Source: a virus. From it: a DNA stretch of 57,729 nucleotides. The number at the start of each line of letters is the position of its first letter. Positions within the stretch are counted from its first letter, which is position 1. Of this stretch, positions 14,198 to 22,155 are shown one piece after another. The notes beneath the pieces are model-generated. The model did no database searches. It had not been told where the DNA came from and was given only the letters and a program-made list of their open reading frames with translations. The DNA lies in IMG/VR virus record IMGVR_UViG_3300036853_000468, positions 1-57,729 of that record; one strand, given 5' to 3'. Made by a program: the position numbers and the translations under genes.

Positions 14198-16830
14198 GTG
14201 GTGGCCCCCTTTCCAATTCCTGATCCATCACGGCTATAGCCCGTTGCATTTCCGCTATGGCTATAGCCCGTTGCATTTCCGTCATTGCTATAGCCCGTCG
14301 CATTACCGCTTCGTCCATAAGCAACAATAAGAGGAGTTGAAAGCCTGAAGAGACAGGATACATCTCTCATTTGAGTAGTTCCTACGCCGCCAAGGATAAA
14401 GCGAGATGCAATATCTCTATACTTCCCTGCGCTCATGAGGCGGAAGCGGGCTGCGATGTCTCTTAGCTGAGTAGCAGATAGCAGGCGAAATCTACCAACG
14501 ATATCCTTCAGTTGATCAGCCGATTTCAATTTGAGTCGAACCGCTATATCCTTAAGCTGATCTGCACTTTTCAGCCTGAAACGAGATATTACATCCTTCA
14601 ACTGAGCGGCAGACATGAGGCGAAATCGAAGAGAGATGTTCTTCAGTTGATCGGCAGATTTCAGTCTGAATCTGGCTACAATGTCTTTGGTCTGCTGGCC
14701 AGCAATCACGAGAATAAAGCGTGTTGTAATGTCTTTAAGCTGTGAAGCTGACATCAAGCGAAAGCGTGCTGCGATGTTTTTGAGGATGGCTAATCTGAAG
14801 CGCGTCGTTACGTCTTTTTGCTGGAGTGCAGACATGAGGCGGAGACGCGTTGCCACGTCTTTCAATTGAGCCGCACTCATTAAACGAAGTCTGCTTGCTA
14901 TATCCTTGAGCTGCAACGCGCTCATGAGGCGGAGACGCGCCGCGATATCCTTGAATTTTGCCAGCCTGAAGCGAGCAGTAATGTCCTTCAGTTGGTCAGC
15001 GCTTTTTAGTCTCAAACGAGCCGTGATATCTCGAAGCTGGCTGACAGACATCAGGCGCAAGCGAGCCGTGATATCTCGAAGTTGATCAGCACTTTTTAAT
15101 CGTAGTCGAGCAACGATGTCTCGAAGCTGGCCCGCTGACATCAGCCTGAAGCGAGCAGCAATATCCTTCAACTGTAAAGTTGACATCAAGCGGAAACGCG
15201 CCGTAATGTCTTGAAGTTGATCAGCACTTCTGAGTCTGAGACGAGCAGTAACATCCTTTAATTGTGCAGCAGGCACCAGCCTGAAGCGAGTGGCAACGTC
15301 CTTGAGTTGCAAAGCTGACATGAGGCGAAGACGGGAGGGAATATCCTTGCCATTGACTCCCAGTCCTATTGTGTAGTGATTTATTACTTTTGTAGAGTTA
15401 AGAGCAGTACTATAAATAGCGACTTCATCAATGATGCCAGCAAAAAATAATCCTGTCGCAATATCTTGCCCGATTGACGCGATGCCATAGGTAAAATTTG
15501 CGGTTGTATTCGCTGTCCCCTGACTAATTCCATTAACGTAGAAATTGAGAGTCGAGCCATTATAAGTAGCTACGCAGTGATAAAGAACATTTTGAACAAT
15601 AGATGGACCTTGAACAAGAACAGCATTTTGGATAGATGCTGTCAATTTTTGGGCTGCATCAGAATAGATAGAGATCGCTTGTCCCACTGCATTGGTTCCA
15701 AGTCCAATGGCAATGCCATAGACCCCTACTCCAGGAACGGTTGGAAATTTCAGCCAGCATTCAAGTGAGATGGCATTGGCCCCAACAGGTAATCCGGTCG
15801 TTGGGAGCGAAATATAGCCGCTTGACCCATCAAAAAGCTCGGATTTATCAGGATCGTTGCGCAGCAGTCCTGCCTGCCCAAGGGTGATTCCTCCATGCAG
15901 CGTACCATCCTGCGCCTGACTCCCGAGATCGACTGCATTCGTTCCCGCCAATTCACCTAACCGATAATAGCGTAGTGGAGATTCCGCAAGAATAGTTGCG
16001 CTATACTGACTTCTCAAGCGAAAGCGCGTCGAAATATTGAGCGCATAGTTAGAGAGCAATGAGGACATACCGCGCCGTACATAGTGCGGTATGTTCGTTG
16101 GTGAGACAGCGCGAACTATGCGTCCAGTGATGGCACGATCTACCCAGGCGGGTAACGGAACAGAAGGGGCTGCTTCAAAAATCTTACCCGTGATACCCCG
16201 CAGCGTCCAACGAGGCTGGCTGAGCGGCCCAGGTGGAAGTGTATCATCGACACTGAACGAATCAAATTGAACGATGTTACCGGCCCCCGTTGGGCCACCA
16301 ACTATTCCAAAGAAGCCCGGCGTCGTAATACCGCCGCTATCCGTGGCGGCCATCATCCAATTGGCAGGTTCAACCGTCCCATCTGCCCATGCCTTCGCAT
16401 AGAGATTGGTTCCCTGCGCACGGAAACGCATCCAATAAAAAGGTCCTGCTGAATAGCTGAAGTTTACAGGAGTCCCAATCGTTGTGAAGGAACTAGCCAG
16501 ATTTCTACGGAAAGTAATCGTCTGGCTGGTGTTCCCGACAATACAGGAGTAAAAGTTGTTGCTATCCAGGAACCGGAGAGAGATACCAGCAAGATCGGTC
16601 AGGGTTGCGACATTGAAACGCACCAGACCTTCGGCATCCACCGCTACACGGTTGCCAAGGCACATAACCCCTACGGTTGCATCGACGAAAGTCATGCGGG
16701 CATGATTGCCTGTAACGTCTAGTGTTTGGATGCCGCGTTGCTGTGACCACGGTTGCCCGTCGGTAGCAATTCCCCAACTCCCACTGGCGACTGGTCCTCG
16801 ATAAACGGTATCTTGCCCTATGAGTGCCAC
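14194..16830 (-). CDS. Tail fibre with LamG domain and 15-residue repeats
   Basis: 878 residues; likely the host-contact protein of the tail. Residues 1-200 are a beta-rich N-terminal region. Residues about 275-485 form a concanavalin/LamG-type domain (YYRLGELAGTNAVDLGS, SLECWLKFPT, YHCVATYNGSTLNFYVNG, FFAGIIDEVAIYSTAL), typical for carbohydrate binding. Residues about 493-835 are some 22 copies of a 15-residue unit like LKDIAARFRLMSAQ. The C-terminus has three NATGYS units. LamG domains occur in phage adhesins; the repeat region has no family I recognise. Final gene of the tail module, followed by small accessory genes. Confidence 0.8.
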   Translation of the reverse strand: MALIGQDTVYRGPVASGSWGIATDGQPWSQQRGIQTLDVTGNHARMTFVDATVGVMCLGNRVAVDAEGLVRFNVATLTDLAGISLRFLDSNNFYSCIVGNTSQTITFRRNLASSFTTIGTPVNFSYSAGPFYWMRFRAQGTNLYAKAWADGTVEPANWMMAATDSGGITTPGFFGIVGGPTGAGNIVQFDSFSVDDTLPPGPLSQPRWTLRGITGKIFEAAPSVPLPAWVDRAITGRIVRAVSPTNIPHYVRRGMSSLLSNYALNISTRFRLRSQYSATILAESPLRYYRLGELAGTNAVDLGSQAQDGTLHGGITLGQAGLLRNDPDKSELFDGSSGYISLPTTGLPVGANAISLECWLKFPTVPGVGVYGIAIGLGTNAVGQAISIYSDAAQKLTASIQNAVLVQGPSIVQNVLYHCVATYNGSTLNFYVNGISQGTANTTANFTYGIASIGQDIATGLFFAGIIDEVAIYSTALNSTKVINHYTIGLGVNGKDIPSRLRLMSALQLKDVATRFRLVPAAQLKDVTARLRLRSADQLQDITARFRLMSTLQLKDIAARFRLMSAGQLRDIVARLRLKSADQLRDITARLRLMSVSQLRDITARLRLKSADQLKDITARFRLAKFKDIAARLRLMSALQLKDIASRLRLMSAAQLKDVATRLRLMSALQQKDVTTRFRLAILKNIAARFRLMSASQLKDITTRFILVIAGQQTKDIVARFRLKSADQLKNISLRFRLMSAAQLKDVISRFRLKSADQLKDIAVRLKLKSADQLKDIVGRFRLLSATQLRDIAARFRLMSAGKYRDIASRFILGGVGTTQMRDVSCLFRLSTPLIVAYGRSGNATGYSNDGNATGYSHSGNATGYSRDGSGIGKGATT
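14326..15355 (-). repeat. 45-bp repeat array in the tail fibre gene
   Basis: About 22 degenerate 45-bp units encode [LF][KR]DI[ATV][AST]R[FL][RK]L-[MKR]S-A-x-Q. The invariant core is D-[IV]-x-x-R-[FL]-x-L. Units alternate mainly between MSALQ/MSAAQ and KSADQ endings, suggesting past duplication of two-unit blocks. A few units are one or two residues short (AKFKDI, AILKNI). Confidence 0.85.
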
Positions 16831-16833
16831 TGT

Positions 16834-17307
16834 TTACTTACCGATGATGGAGAGAGTGAATGTCATCTCTATCCCCTGCGGATTGTTGAGATCAACCTGA
16901 ATGCGGTCCCCAAATGGTAAGCCTGCCGGTACGATGAGCGTCGTCATACCAGTAAATGCGACCGCCTCACTTGCACGACTGGGTGGATCAGGAGGGTCAG
17001 CAGTGGCTTGTGATAAGGTAATGCCAAGTGTACCTACAACTGGTCCAACTATTGGAATAAGCTCATCGAAAGCTGTTAGTCTGGATATCACAAAATCATA
17101 GGTGAATGTATAGAGGTAAAAGTCCACGGGAGTCGGATCTTCTCCCACTGTCCCACGCCCCGCATACGTAGCAGTGGGCGTCCCTCCCGATGCTACTGTT
17201 ACATCAATGTCAACGGTCATTTCGTGGAGGTCGCCTACAGTCAAAGCGCCTGATGAATAGGTCGTTATAGTGGTTTGCGTATCACTGAGAACAGTTCGTG
17301 CTGCCAT
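16834..17307 (-). CDS. Putative virion structural protein
   Basis: 157 residues, beta-rich and low in charge (TQTTITTYSSGALTVGDLHE, ATYAGRGTVGEDPTPVDFYL). Such sequences are common among tail-tip and fibre-associated proteins. It lies three bases upstream of the LamG fibre and may attach to it or assist its assembly. No specific family recognised. Confidence 0.6.
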   Translation of the reverse strand: MAARTVLSDTQTTITTYSSGALTVGDLHEMTVDIDVTVASGGTPTATYAGRGTVGEDPTPVDFYLYTFTYDFVISRLTAFDELIPIVGPVVGTLGITLSQATADPPDPPSRASEAVAFTGMTTLIVPAGLPFGDRIQVDLNNPQGIEMTFTLSIIGK

Positions 17308-17316
17308 GTTATTCTC

Positions 17317-17973
17317 CTATTCTTCAGTCCATTCAATTGTAATATCCATAACTTGCCCTGCGGTCGTTGCCTGACCATTAAAGTTAATAGCCAGCTCCTG
17401 AGCAACGCCACGAAGCACAATTGCTTCTGATGGCCTTGCGCCGAAATCTGCAATGTATCTATCGTTGAGATTTGCAGTAGCTGCTGGTGTTACTGCCAGT
17501 GTCAATCGAAACGCACGGATGATCGTAGCCGAGGCGTCTACTGTTGCCTGGGTTGTGTAGAGCACAACAAGCGCCGTCGGTCCTCCGTCACTGCTGTCAT
17601 ACTTGGTTGGGGTGGGATTTGAGTTAGTGCCTCCTGTATTGGCTATTGTGTGCTTCTTGATATAGCAAAGTATCTCTGTTGCAGCCGTCGCCGCGCCTGA
17701 AATTTCGATACGTGTGACGCGAACAGTCTTCGTTGTCGATCCTCGAAGGATGACTAGATCCTGCATCGTTACGAAGGTAGCGATAGCTGAGGCACTATAG
17801 ACATAGGTAGCCTTATAACCATCAGTTAACGTAAATGCAGCAGGGGCAGAGTCGTTACTTGATCCATCTGTAAAAGACTTCCCACCTTGTAGTGCCTTGA
17901 AGCCGATGCCTGGGACATAGACACATCCTATTGGAATATTATTGCTGTCGGCAGGTGTTGAGCCGAATGTCAT
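17317..17973 (-). CDS. Putative virion structural protein
   Basis: 218 residues, beta-rich with many T, A, S and N residues. Features include TKTVRVTRIEISGAATAATE, a hydrophobic strand LVVLYTTQATVDASA and a C-terminal VAQELAINFNGQATTAGQVM. The sequence style and position between tail hub and fibre point to a tail-associated capsomer or fibre base. No enzymatic motif is seen. Confidence 0.6.
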   Translation of the reverse strand: MTFGSTPADSNNIPIGCVYVPGIGFKALQGGKSFTDGSSNDSAPAAFTLTDGYKATYVYSASAIATFVTMQDLVILRGSTTKTVRVTRIEISGAATAATEILCYIKKHTIANTGGTNSNPTPTKYDSSDGGPTALVVLYTTQATVDASATIIRAFRLTLAVTPAATANLNDRYIADFGARPSEAIVLRGVAQELAINFNGQATTAGQVMDITIEWTEE

Positions 17974-17990
17974 TTAATACACCCCTTTCT

Positions 17991-18503
17991 TTACAAACGA
18001 AAACCCTGAACTTCTAGGCCTAATGCACCAATTGGTGTTATAGTGCTTCTCCACGCCCCAAATTTGTAGATACTCGATTTATACGCTACAAGATTCGGAT
18101 CTCCAGGCAGTGGTCGGTAATCCCACGCGAAACACTCGCATCGTCCGCTCGCCTTGTCGATGACCCGTCCGATGACCTGAAACTCAAGGCTATTCCCACT
18201 TGCCCCAAGTGTGTCCAGTGATCTTGTTTTGAATTGAAAAGCGGGCATATCAGGATTGATTTCGAGTACTGCCGTTCGACCATCGGGGCAGTGGAGCGTG
18301 AGTTCTTTCAGCTTGCGGATATCACCAGTGCTTACAATGTCGTCCCCCCAATCGAGCTTGCGCAGCCCTCTCTGACCCGCTTTCAATGTTGGGACAAGTT
18401 GACGTTCTGACCACCGTTTGCCCGTAGTCAGAAGCACTGACCAATAAGACAAGCTCGGATCTATCGCATCTCCAACAGCGTAGAGGCTTGTAGCTATGCT
18501 CAT
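17991..18503 (-). CDS. Hypothetical protein in tail module
   Basis: 170 residues. RKLKELTLHCPDGRTAVLEI, SLEFQVIGRVIDKASGRCEC and ITPIGALGLEVQGFRL suggest a compact beta domain. I have an impression of similar proteins in other Ktedonobacteria phage regions but cannot name a family. Its start codon region overlaps the extended -10 promoter of the opposite-strand gene at 18539. AAGGAG precedes its ATG. Confidence 0.6.
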   Translation of the reverse strand: MSIATSLYAVGDAIDPSLSYWSVLLTTGKRWSERQLVPTLKAGQRGLRKLDWGDDIVSTGDIRKLKELTLHCPDGRTAVLEINPDMPAFQFKTRSLDTLGASGNSLEFQVIGRVIDKASGRCECFAWDYRPLPGDPNLVAYKSSIYKFGAWRSTITPIGALGLEVQGFRL

Positions 18504-18505
18504 CG

Positions 18506-18514
18506 TGCTATACT
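18506..18514 (+). promoter_or_regulatory. Extended -10 promoter of the opposite-strand gene
   Basis: TGC followed by TATACT (18509-18514) makes an extended -10 element; no good -35 box is seen. It lies over the start of the leftward gene at 18503 and 24 nt before the ribosome-binding site region of the gene at 18539, so rightward and leftward transcription would compete here. Confidence 0.45.
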
Positions 18515-18538
18515 CCTTTCTGAAGGGAGAAAATACCG

Positions 18539-18979
18539 ATGTTCAGTTGGTTGAAAGTCGAGATTGATACTCTTGCTGAGACAGGAGAAGTTACTGATGT
18601 TCGTTACAGCCATACCCCAGAAGAATTTATCGCAGAGTTGAAACGACGTAACGAGTATGTTTACGTCGCGAGACCTCCCTGTATCGGATGCCACTATACG
18701 CCTGAGCACCTTGCTCCAAGGAACGCTGTTGACACGATGGATAAACAGTCGATGAGTTATCATCGAATTCCAGAGTGTATACGAATAACCATTGCGCATT
18801 TTATGCAAAATCCTAACGTGCCTGACTTTGTTACCTGCTATGGTTTTTACTATCTGCACTGGCATCAAAACAAGTATTTGCGTGCAGTAAAAGAAGCAGT
18901 CCTCGTCATTTTTCAGGAAGTAAAGCACTTGCCTGATCTTCAGGAGAGTGGACTTAAACTGACTGGTTATTTTGACTAG
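18539..18979 (+). CDS. Opposite-strand accessory gene (moron) in the tail cluster
   Basis: 146 residues, the only rightward gene within the leftward late operon. AAGGGAG precedes the ATG at 9 nt. The sequence is acidic and soluble: EIDTLAETGEVTDVRYSHTP, YVARPPCIGCHYTPEHLAPR with a C-x2-C pair, then a histidine- and aromatic-rich stretch (CYGFYYLHWHQNKYL). No family recognised. A frame on the other strand (18500-19003) also exists but has a hydrophobic, phage-atypical composition. Position and strand fit a moron, expressed from the prophage for host fitness or phage exclusion. Confidence 0.65.
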   Translation: MFSWLKVEIDTLAETGEVTDVRYSHTPEEFIAELKRRNEYVYVARPPCIGCHYTPEHLAPRNAVDTMDKQSMSYHRIPECIRITIAHFMQNPNVPDFVTCYGFYYLHWHQNKYLRAVKEAVLVIFQEVKHLPDLQESGLKLTGYFD

Positions 18980-19012
18980 CAAAAGGAATACCAGCACAAA
19001 CACTCCTGCCTC

Positions 19013-19747
19013 CTATACATATGAATAGGTAAACGTTATCACAGGTGTTATCGTACCTAACGACATGTTGGGGCCTGTGAACAAAATGATCGTAAAGAAT
19101 ATCTTTCCTGCTGTAGTTGCTGCTGGCGTGCGCCTATGTGTTATGTAATCTATGGATCCCTGTAGGTCTTGCCATGCCGCCAACCATGCAGCGGCCCCTG
19201 GCGACACACTGCCCGCTGTCCCTGTGGTGGCACTTGGGCTACTTCCCACACTGCCCGCTGTTGGATTCCCGGTCTGATCATCACCGTACAAGTTGGCTTT
19301 GGCATAACTTTTAGAGCTTGTATCCGTTGCATGCCCGTTGACAATTGGGCTGCCCGCCTCCGCTCCCGGTTGCGTGCCTGCTACTGGCGCATTATGTGCG
19401 GAACTACTGTATGCTGTGAGTGTTGGAGCGGTCGCAAATGTTCCCAAGTTGTCGTAATCGATGCAGCCAACATTGGCTTTGCCGTTCGTTCCATCGTATG
19501 TGGCAATTTTGACACCGCCCGAATTATCCGATGTGGTGAAATACCAGAGTTCAGGAACCGCACCAGGGCTGGCCGGTCTCGCATATTGCGGCCATGCAGC
19601 AGAACCAATGGTCGCACTACCAGCACCTGCTGCACACCATCGGACCTCCTGTTGACCAGCAGAGCCTCCAAATGTTACGGGGTTCCATGTCGGGCTAGCA
19701 TCGGTATTACTGTTCCACATGGACCTTATGGCGGTGAAATCTGCCAT
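19013..19747 (-). CDS. Putative tail fibre/structural protein
   Basis: 244 residues from ATG 19747, which follows GAGGAGAAAAAG; a longer frame to 19867 overlaps the upstream gene. Starts MADFTAIRSMWNSNTDASP and continues with a Gly/Ser/Ala/Thr-rich beta sequence (GSVGSSPSATTGTAGSVSPG) ending in IFFTIILFTGPNMSLGTITP. Composition and place fit a fibre or tail-surface protein. No family recognised. Confidence 0.65.
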   Translation of the reverse strand: MADFTAIRSMWNSNTDASPTWNPVTFGGSAGQQEVRWCAAGAGSATIGSAAWPQYARPASPGAVPELWYFTTSDNSGGVKIATYDGTNGKANVGCIDYDNLGTFATAPTLTAYSSSAHNAPVAGTQPGAEAGSPIVNGHATDTSSKSYAKANLYGDDQTGNPTAGSVGSSPSATTGTAGSVSPGAAAWLAAWQDLQGSIDYITHRRTPAATTAGKIFFTIILFTGPNMSLGTITPVITFTYSYV

Positions 19748-19808
19748 CTTTTTCTCCTCATATTGATGTTCAAATTCTTCTCCTGTGAGGTGCGTATACG
19801 TGATAGCC

Positions 19809-20189
19809 CTAAAACTTGATTGCGAATCCAATTGCGTTTGCACCAATACTTGCCCACACATCCACATTGGTGGATGTCAGTGTTGAATAATCACAACCGA
19901 TGGTCGCGGCTGAGGGTGTAGACGTGAGATTCCACACAAAAAGCACGAGGTCGGGAACGGCCCCCAAGCCATGCGCCACCGTTACCTTTCCACTGATTGT
20001 CGAGAAAGAGCCAAACTTAGAGATACGTGAAACGGTACCCAGGGCCAACTCAAGCTGAGCGACTTTACCATTGACCGTATCAATGTTCAGTGCTGCATCT
20101 GCTTTTTCAACCCATCCTTCTATATTATTCATGTTTGTTGCATTTGCAGCCGTAACATTATTTTGCCAGGTTGTTCGTGTGTAAGTCAT
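19809..20189 (-). CDS. Tail fibre-like protein with HGLG motif
   Basis: 126 residues. NVTAANATNMNNIEGWVEKA is a helical N-terminus seen in tail fibre subunits, followed by GKVTVAHGLGAVPDLVLFVW. The strand-HGLG-x-P-strand element is common in C-terminal receptor-proximal domains of phage fibres. Small and probably a trimeric fibre tip or attachment protein. Confidence 0.65.
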   Translation of the reverse strand: MTYTRTTWQNNVTAANATNMNNIEGWVEKADAALNIDTVNGKVAQLELALGTVSRISKFGSFSTISGKVTVAHGLGAVPDLVLFVWNLTSTPSAATIGCDYSTLTSTNVDVWASIGANAIGFAIKF

Positions 20190-20199
20190 TTACTGCCTC

Positions 20200-20580
20200 T
20201 CACGAATAGGTGATGGTTATCGGAACGACCATATTTTCCGTGCTTGTCTTTGCGTGTGCTGGTGAAAATATTCCACGCGCAAGCAGAATACCGCTGTTGG
20301 CGGCTTCACTACCGCCCAAAAAAACACCTACCTCTCTTGTTGTGAATCCAATTGCTTCCGTTGGTTCTATATAAATTTGCTCTATGATGACACCCGTTCC
20401 GCCAATTGCATTTGTTGTGATACGTTTTCGGAAACGCTCACTCTTGAGTATGGTGTCAGCAGCATTGGGCGTTGTAGCGTCGTCCCCCAAAGCTATAAAA
20501 AACACTTCGATGTCAGCGGTGCCTGCATTGCCATTGCGTAGAGCGTTTAGCCCAACTATTGTTTTTGTCATTGCAGTCAT
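20200..20580 (-). CDS. Tail-collar fibre-like protein
   Basis: 126 residues from ATG 20580, after GAGGTGAT. The sequence contains ALRNGNAGTADIEVFFIALG, then FRKRITTNAIGGTGVIIEQI, IGFTTREVGVFLGGS and ILLARGIFSPAHAKTSTENM. This strand order with REVGVF and an ARG-containing strand is reminiscent of N-terminal domains of tail collar/fibre proteins that dock to the baseplate. It follows the hub gene directly. Confidence 0.6.
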   Translation of the reverse strand: MTAMTKTIVGLNALRNGNAGTADIEVFFIALGDDATTPNAADTILKSERFRKRITTNAIGGTGVIIEQIYIEPTEAIGFTTREVGVFLGGSEAANSGILLARGIFSPAHAKTSTENMVVPITITYS

Positions 20581-20591
20581 GATCAATCACC

Positions 20592-22136
20592 TCAACACAC
20601 AATAAGCGTATCGCTGCATAAAGTACTGTTTGAACATATCGGACAAGCAAATGTGGAATAAGTAAAGGAGGCATCAACGTTGATATCAACACTGAACGAT
20701 TGTACGGTCGTTACAATCGTAGTCGTCGCTGCCGAACTGTCACTACCAGACACGCCCCCTTTGGTAATCTCACCCCAAAACTGCACCCACGTATCGTCAC
20801 TTGGCCCTGCTATCGCTCGCACTTTGTAGTACATGTTGTACCCATCAGTGCTGTCAGAAGCATTCACACTTTCAATGAGCATCTGTCCTGAGAGGCTCCA
20901 ATCTGGCAAGTTCACCGTCGCTAATTGACCAGCCGCATAGCGTGGATCACGTGTGGTAAATTCAAGTGTCGGTGGGGATTGCACTGCATAGCGTGTCAAC
21001 CTAGCACCGCCAATAGAGAGTTGAGCCTCAAGTGTAGTGAGCGCAATGTCCTCCTTCTCGTCCACGATACCCGTCGATCCATCTATCGATGCCTGGAGAG
21101 CGATCTGTGCATCATTGCTAATAATAGCGGTGTTCTTGTACAGCCCGATGTAAGCGATTGCGATTGTGTCGCTACTGGTGAATACTGTTTCTGTACTGAT
21201 ATCAAATTCACCTTTCGACCAATAGAAATCTTTCCCACTGTCGAGACCGCGTATACCAACTGTTTTTGCAACACTATTGACGGTGACAGCAGGCACATGG
21301 GCAAGAGCGTAGGACATCGGCCACGACTGTGTATTTCCATCTCCTTTTCGTGTCTCATTCTGCACAGTCGTCTCGATAGTTCCTCCGGTCATGATCTGGC
21401 AGTTTCTGTATTTCGGGTTTGATCGCGTGACCGTTGGTGGATTGATCACCTCATCAACCGTTGTGCCATCTATCACCACAGCATTTTCAATAGCGGTATA
21501 AGGCACGACCCAGAGCTGACTTCGATAGTCAATTTGCCAAAAAAACGGTACGCCGGACGAAGAGATATTCTTGACTACCTCATCAAAATCTTCTGCCAAA
21601 GTGGAGTAGTCGAATGCGATGGATGGAATGTATCCGATAGCTTCACCGCAAAGCAGTGTATCTGAGCAGTATCGCGTATCAGAAATAGTGTGATCATCGT
21701 AAATCATACCAATAGTCAAACCTTCATACCGTAGAACATTTTCATAGAGGTAACGTGCAATACCTGCACCTGTATAACCTTCAAAACTGGCTGCAATACG
21801 ACGCTTCACCGCCAACCAGTGTTTATCACGTGCTGAAAGTTGATGGTAGAGTTCAAAGACGAATCCAGGCTTACCATATTTGGGAGCAGAGAGATAGCCA
21901 GCGAAGATGCCGACGGTGTTCCCATTATAGATAGTGATCTGACTATCTTCTGGAAAGTAGGTCGGGGTGGGTGTGCGAATCGCGAAGCTTGCCGTAGAGT
22001 ATCGCCCTATGGCACTCTCAACGGTAAGACTGCCCGCCTCAATGGTGTACGGCACACCTCTGATAAGCACAAAGGGACTTCCATCATCGCTGTACCAAAC
22101 GGGAGCACTTAGCGCTCTTCGTGCTAACCTTGCCAT
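20592..22136 (-). CDS. Tail hub / tail-tip protein
   Basis: 514 residues. The N-terminal part (PFVLIRGVPYTIEAGSLTVE, SQITIYNGNTVGIFAGYLSA) and the middle (AEDFDEVVKNISSSGVPFFW, QIDYRSQLWVVPY) fit siphovirus tail-tip hub proteins that cap the tail tube and carry fibres. It sits right after the tape measure gene, the usual place for distal tail and hub proteins. The C-terminus has a cysteine cluster, ACPICSNSTLCSDTLIVC, and an internal RYCSDTLLCGE, unusual for a virion protein and possibly metal-binding. Confidence 0.7.
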   Translation of the reverse strand: MARLARRALSAPVWYSDDGSPFVLIRGVPYTIEAGSLTVESAIGRYSTASFAIRTPTPTYFPEDSQITIYNGNTVGIFAGYLSAPKYGKPGFVFELYHQLSARDKHWLAVKRRIAASFEGYTGAGIARYLYENVLRYEGLTIGMIYDDHTISDTRYCSDTLLCGEAIGYIPSIAFDYSTLAEDFDEVVKNISSSGVPFFWQIDYRSQLWVVPYTAIENAVVIDGTTVDEVINPPTVTRSNPKYRNCQIMTGGTIETTVQNETRKGDGNTQSWPMSYALAHVPAVTVNSVAKTVGIRGLDSGKDFYWSKGEFDISTETVFTSSDTIAIAYIGLYKNTAIISNDAQIALQASIDGSTGIVDEKEDIALTTLEAQLSIGGARLTRYAVQSPPTLEFTTRDPRYAAGQLATVNLPDWSLSGQMLIESVNASDSTDGYNMYYKVRAIAGPSDDTWVQFWGEITKGGVSGSDSSAATTTIVTTVQSFSVDINVDASFTYSTFACPICSNSTLCSDTLIVC

Positions 22137-22155
22137 TATCGCCTCCTTTCAAAAC

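Noticed and set aside
18500-19003. Leftward 167-codon frame opposite the 18539 gene
   Set aside because: Hydrophobic and cysteine-rich in a way unlike the other genes, without a ribosome-binding site; the plus-strand frame has a good site and a normal composition.
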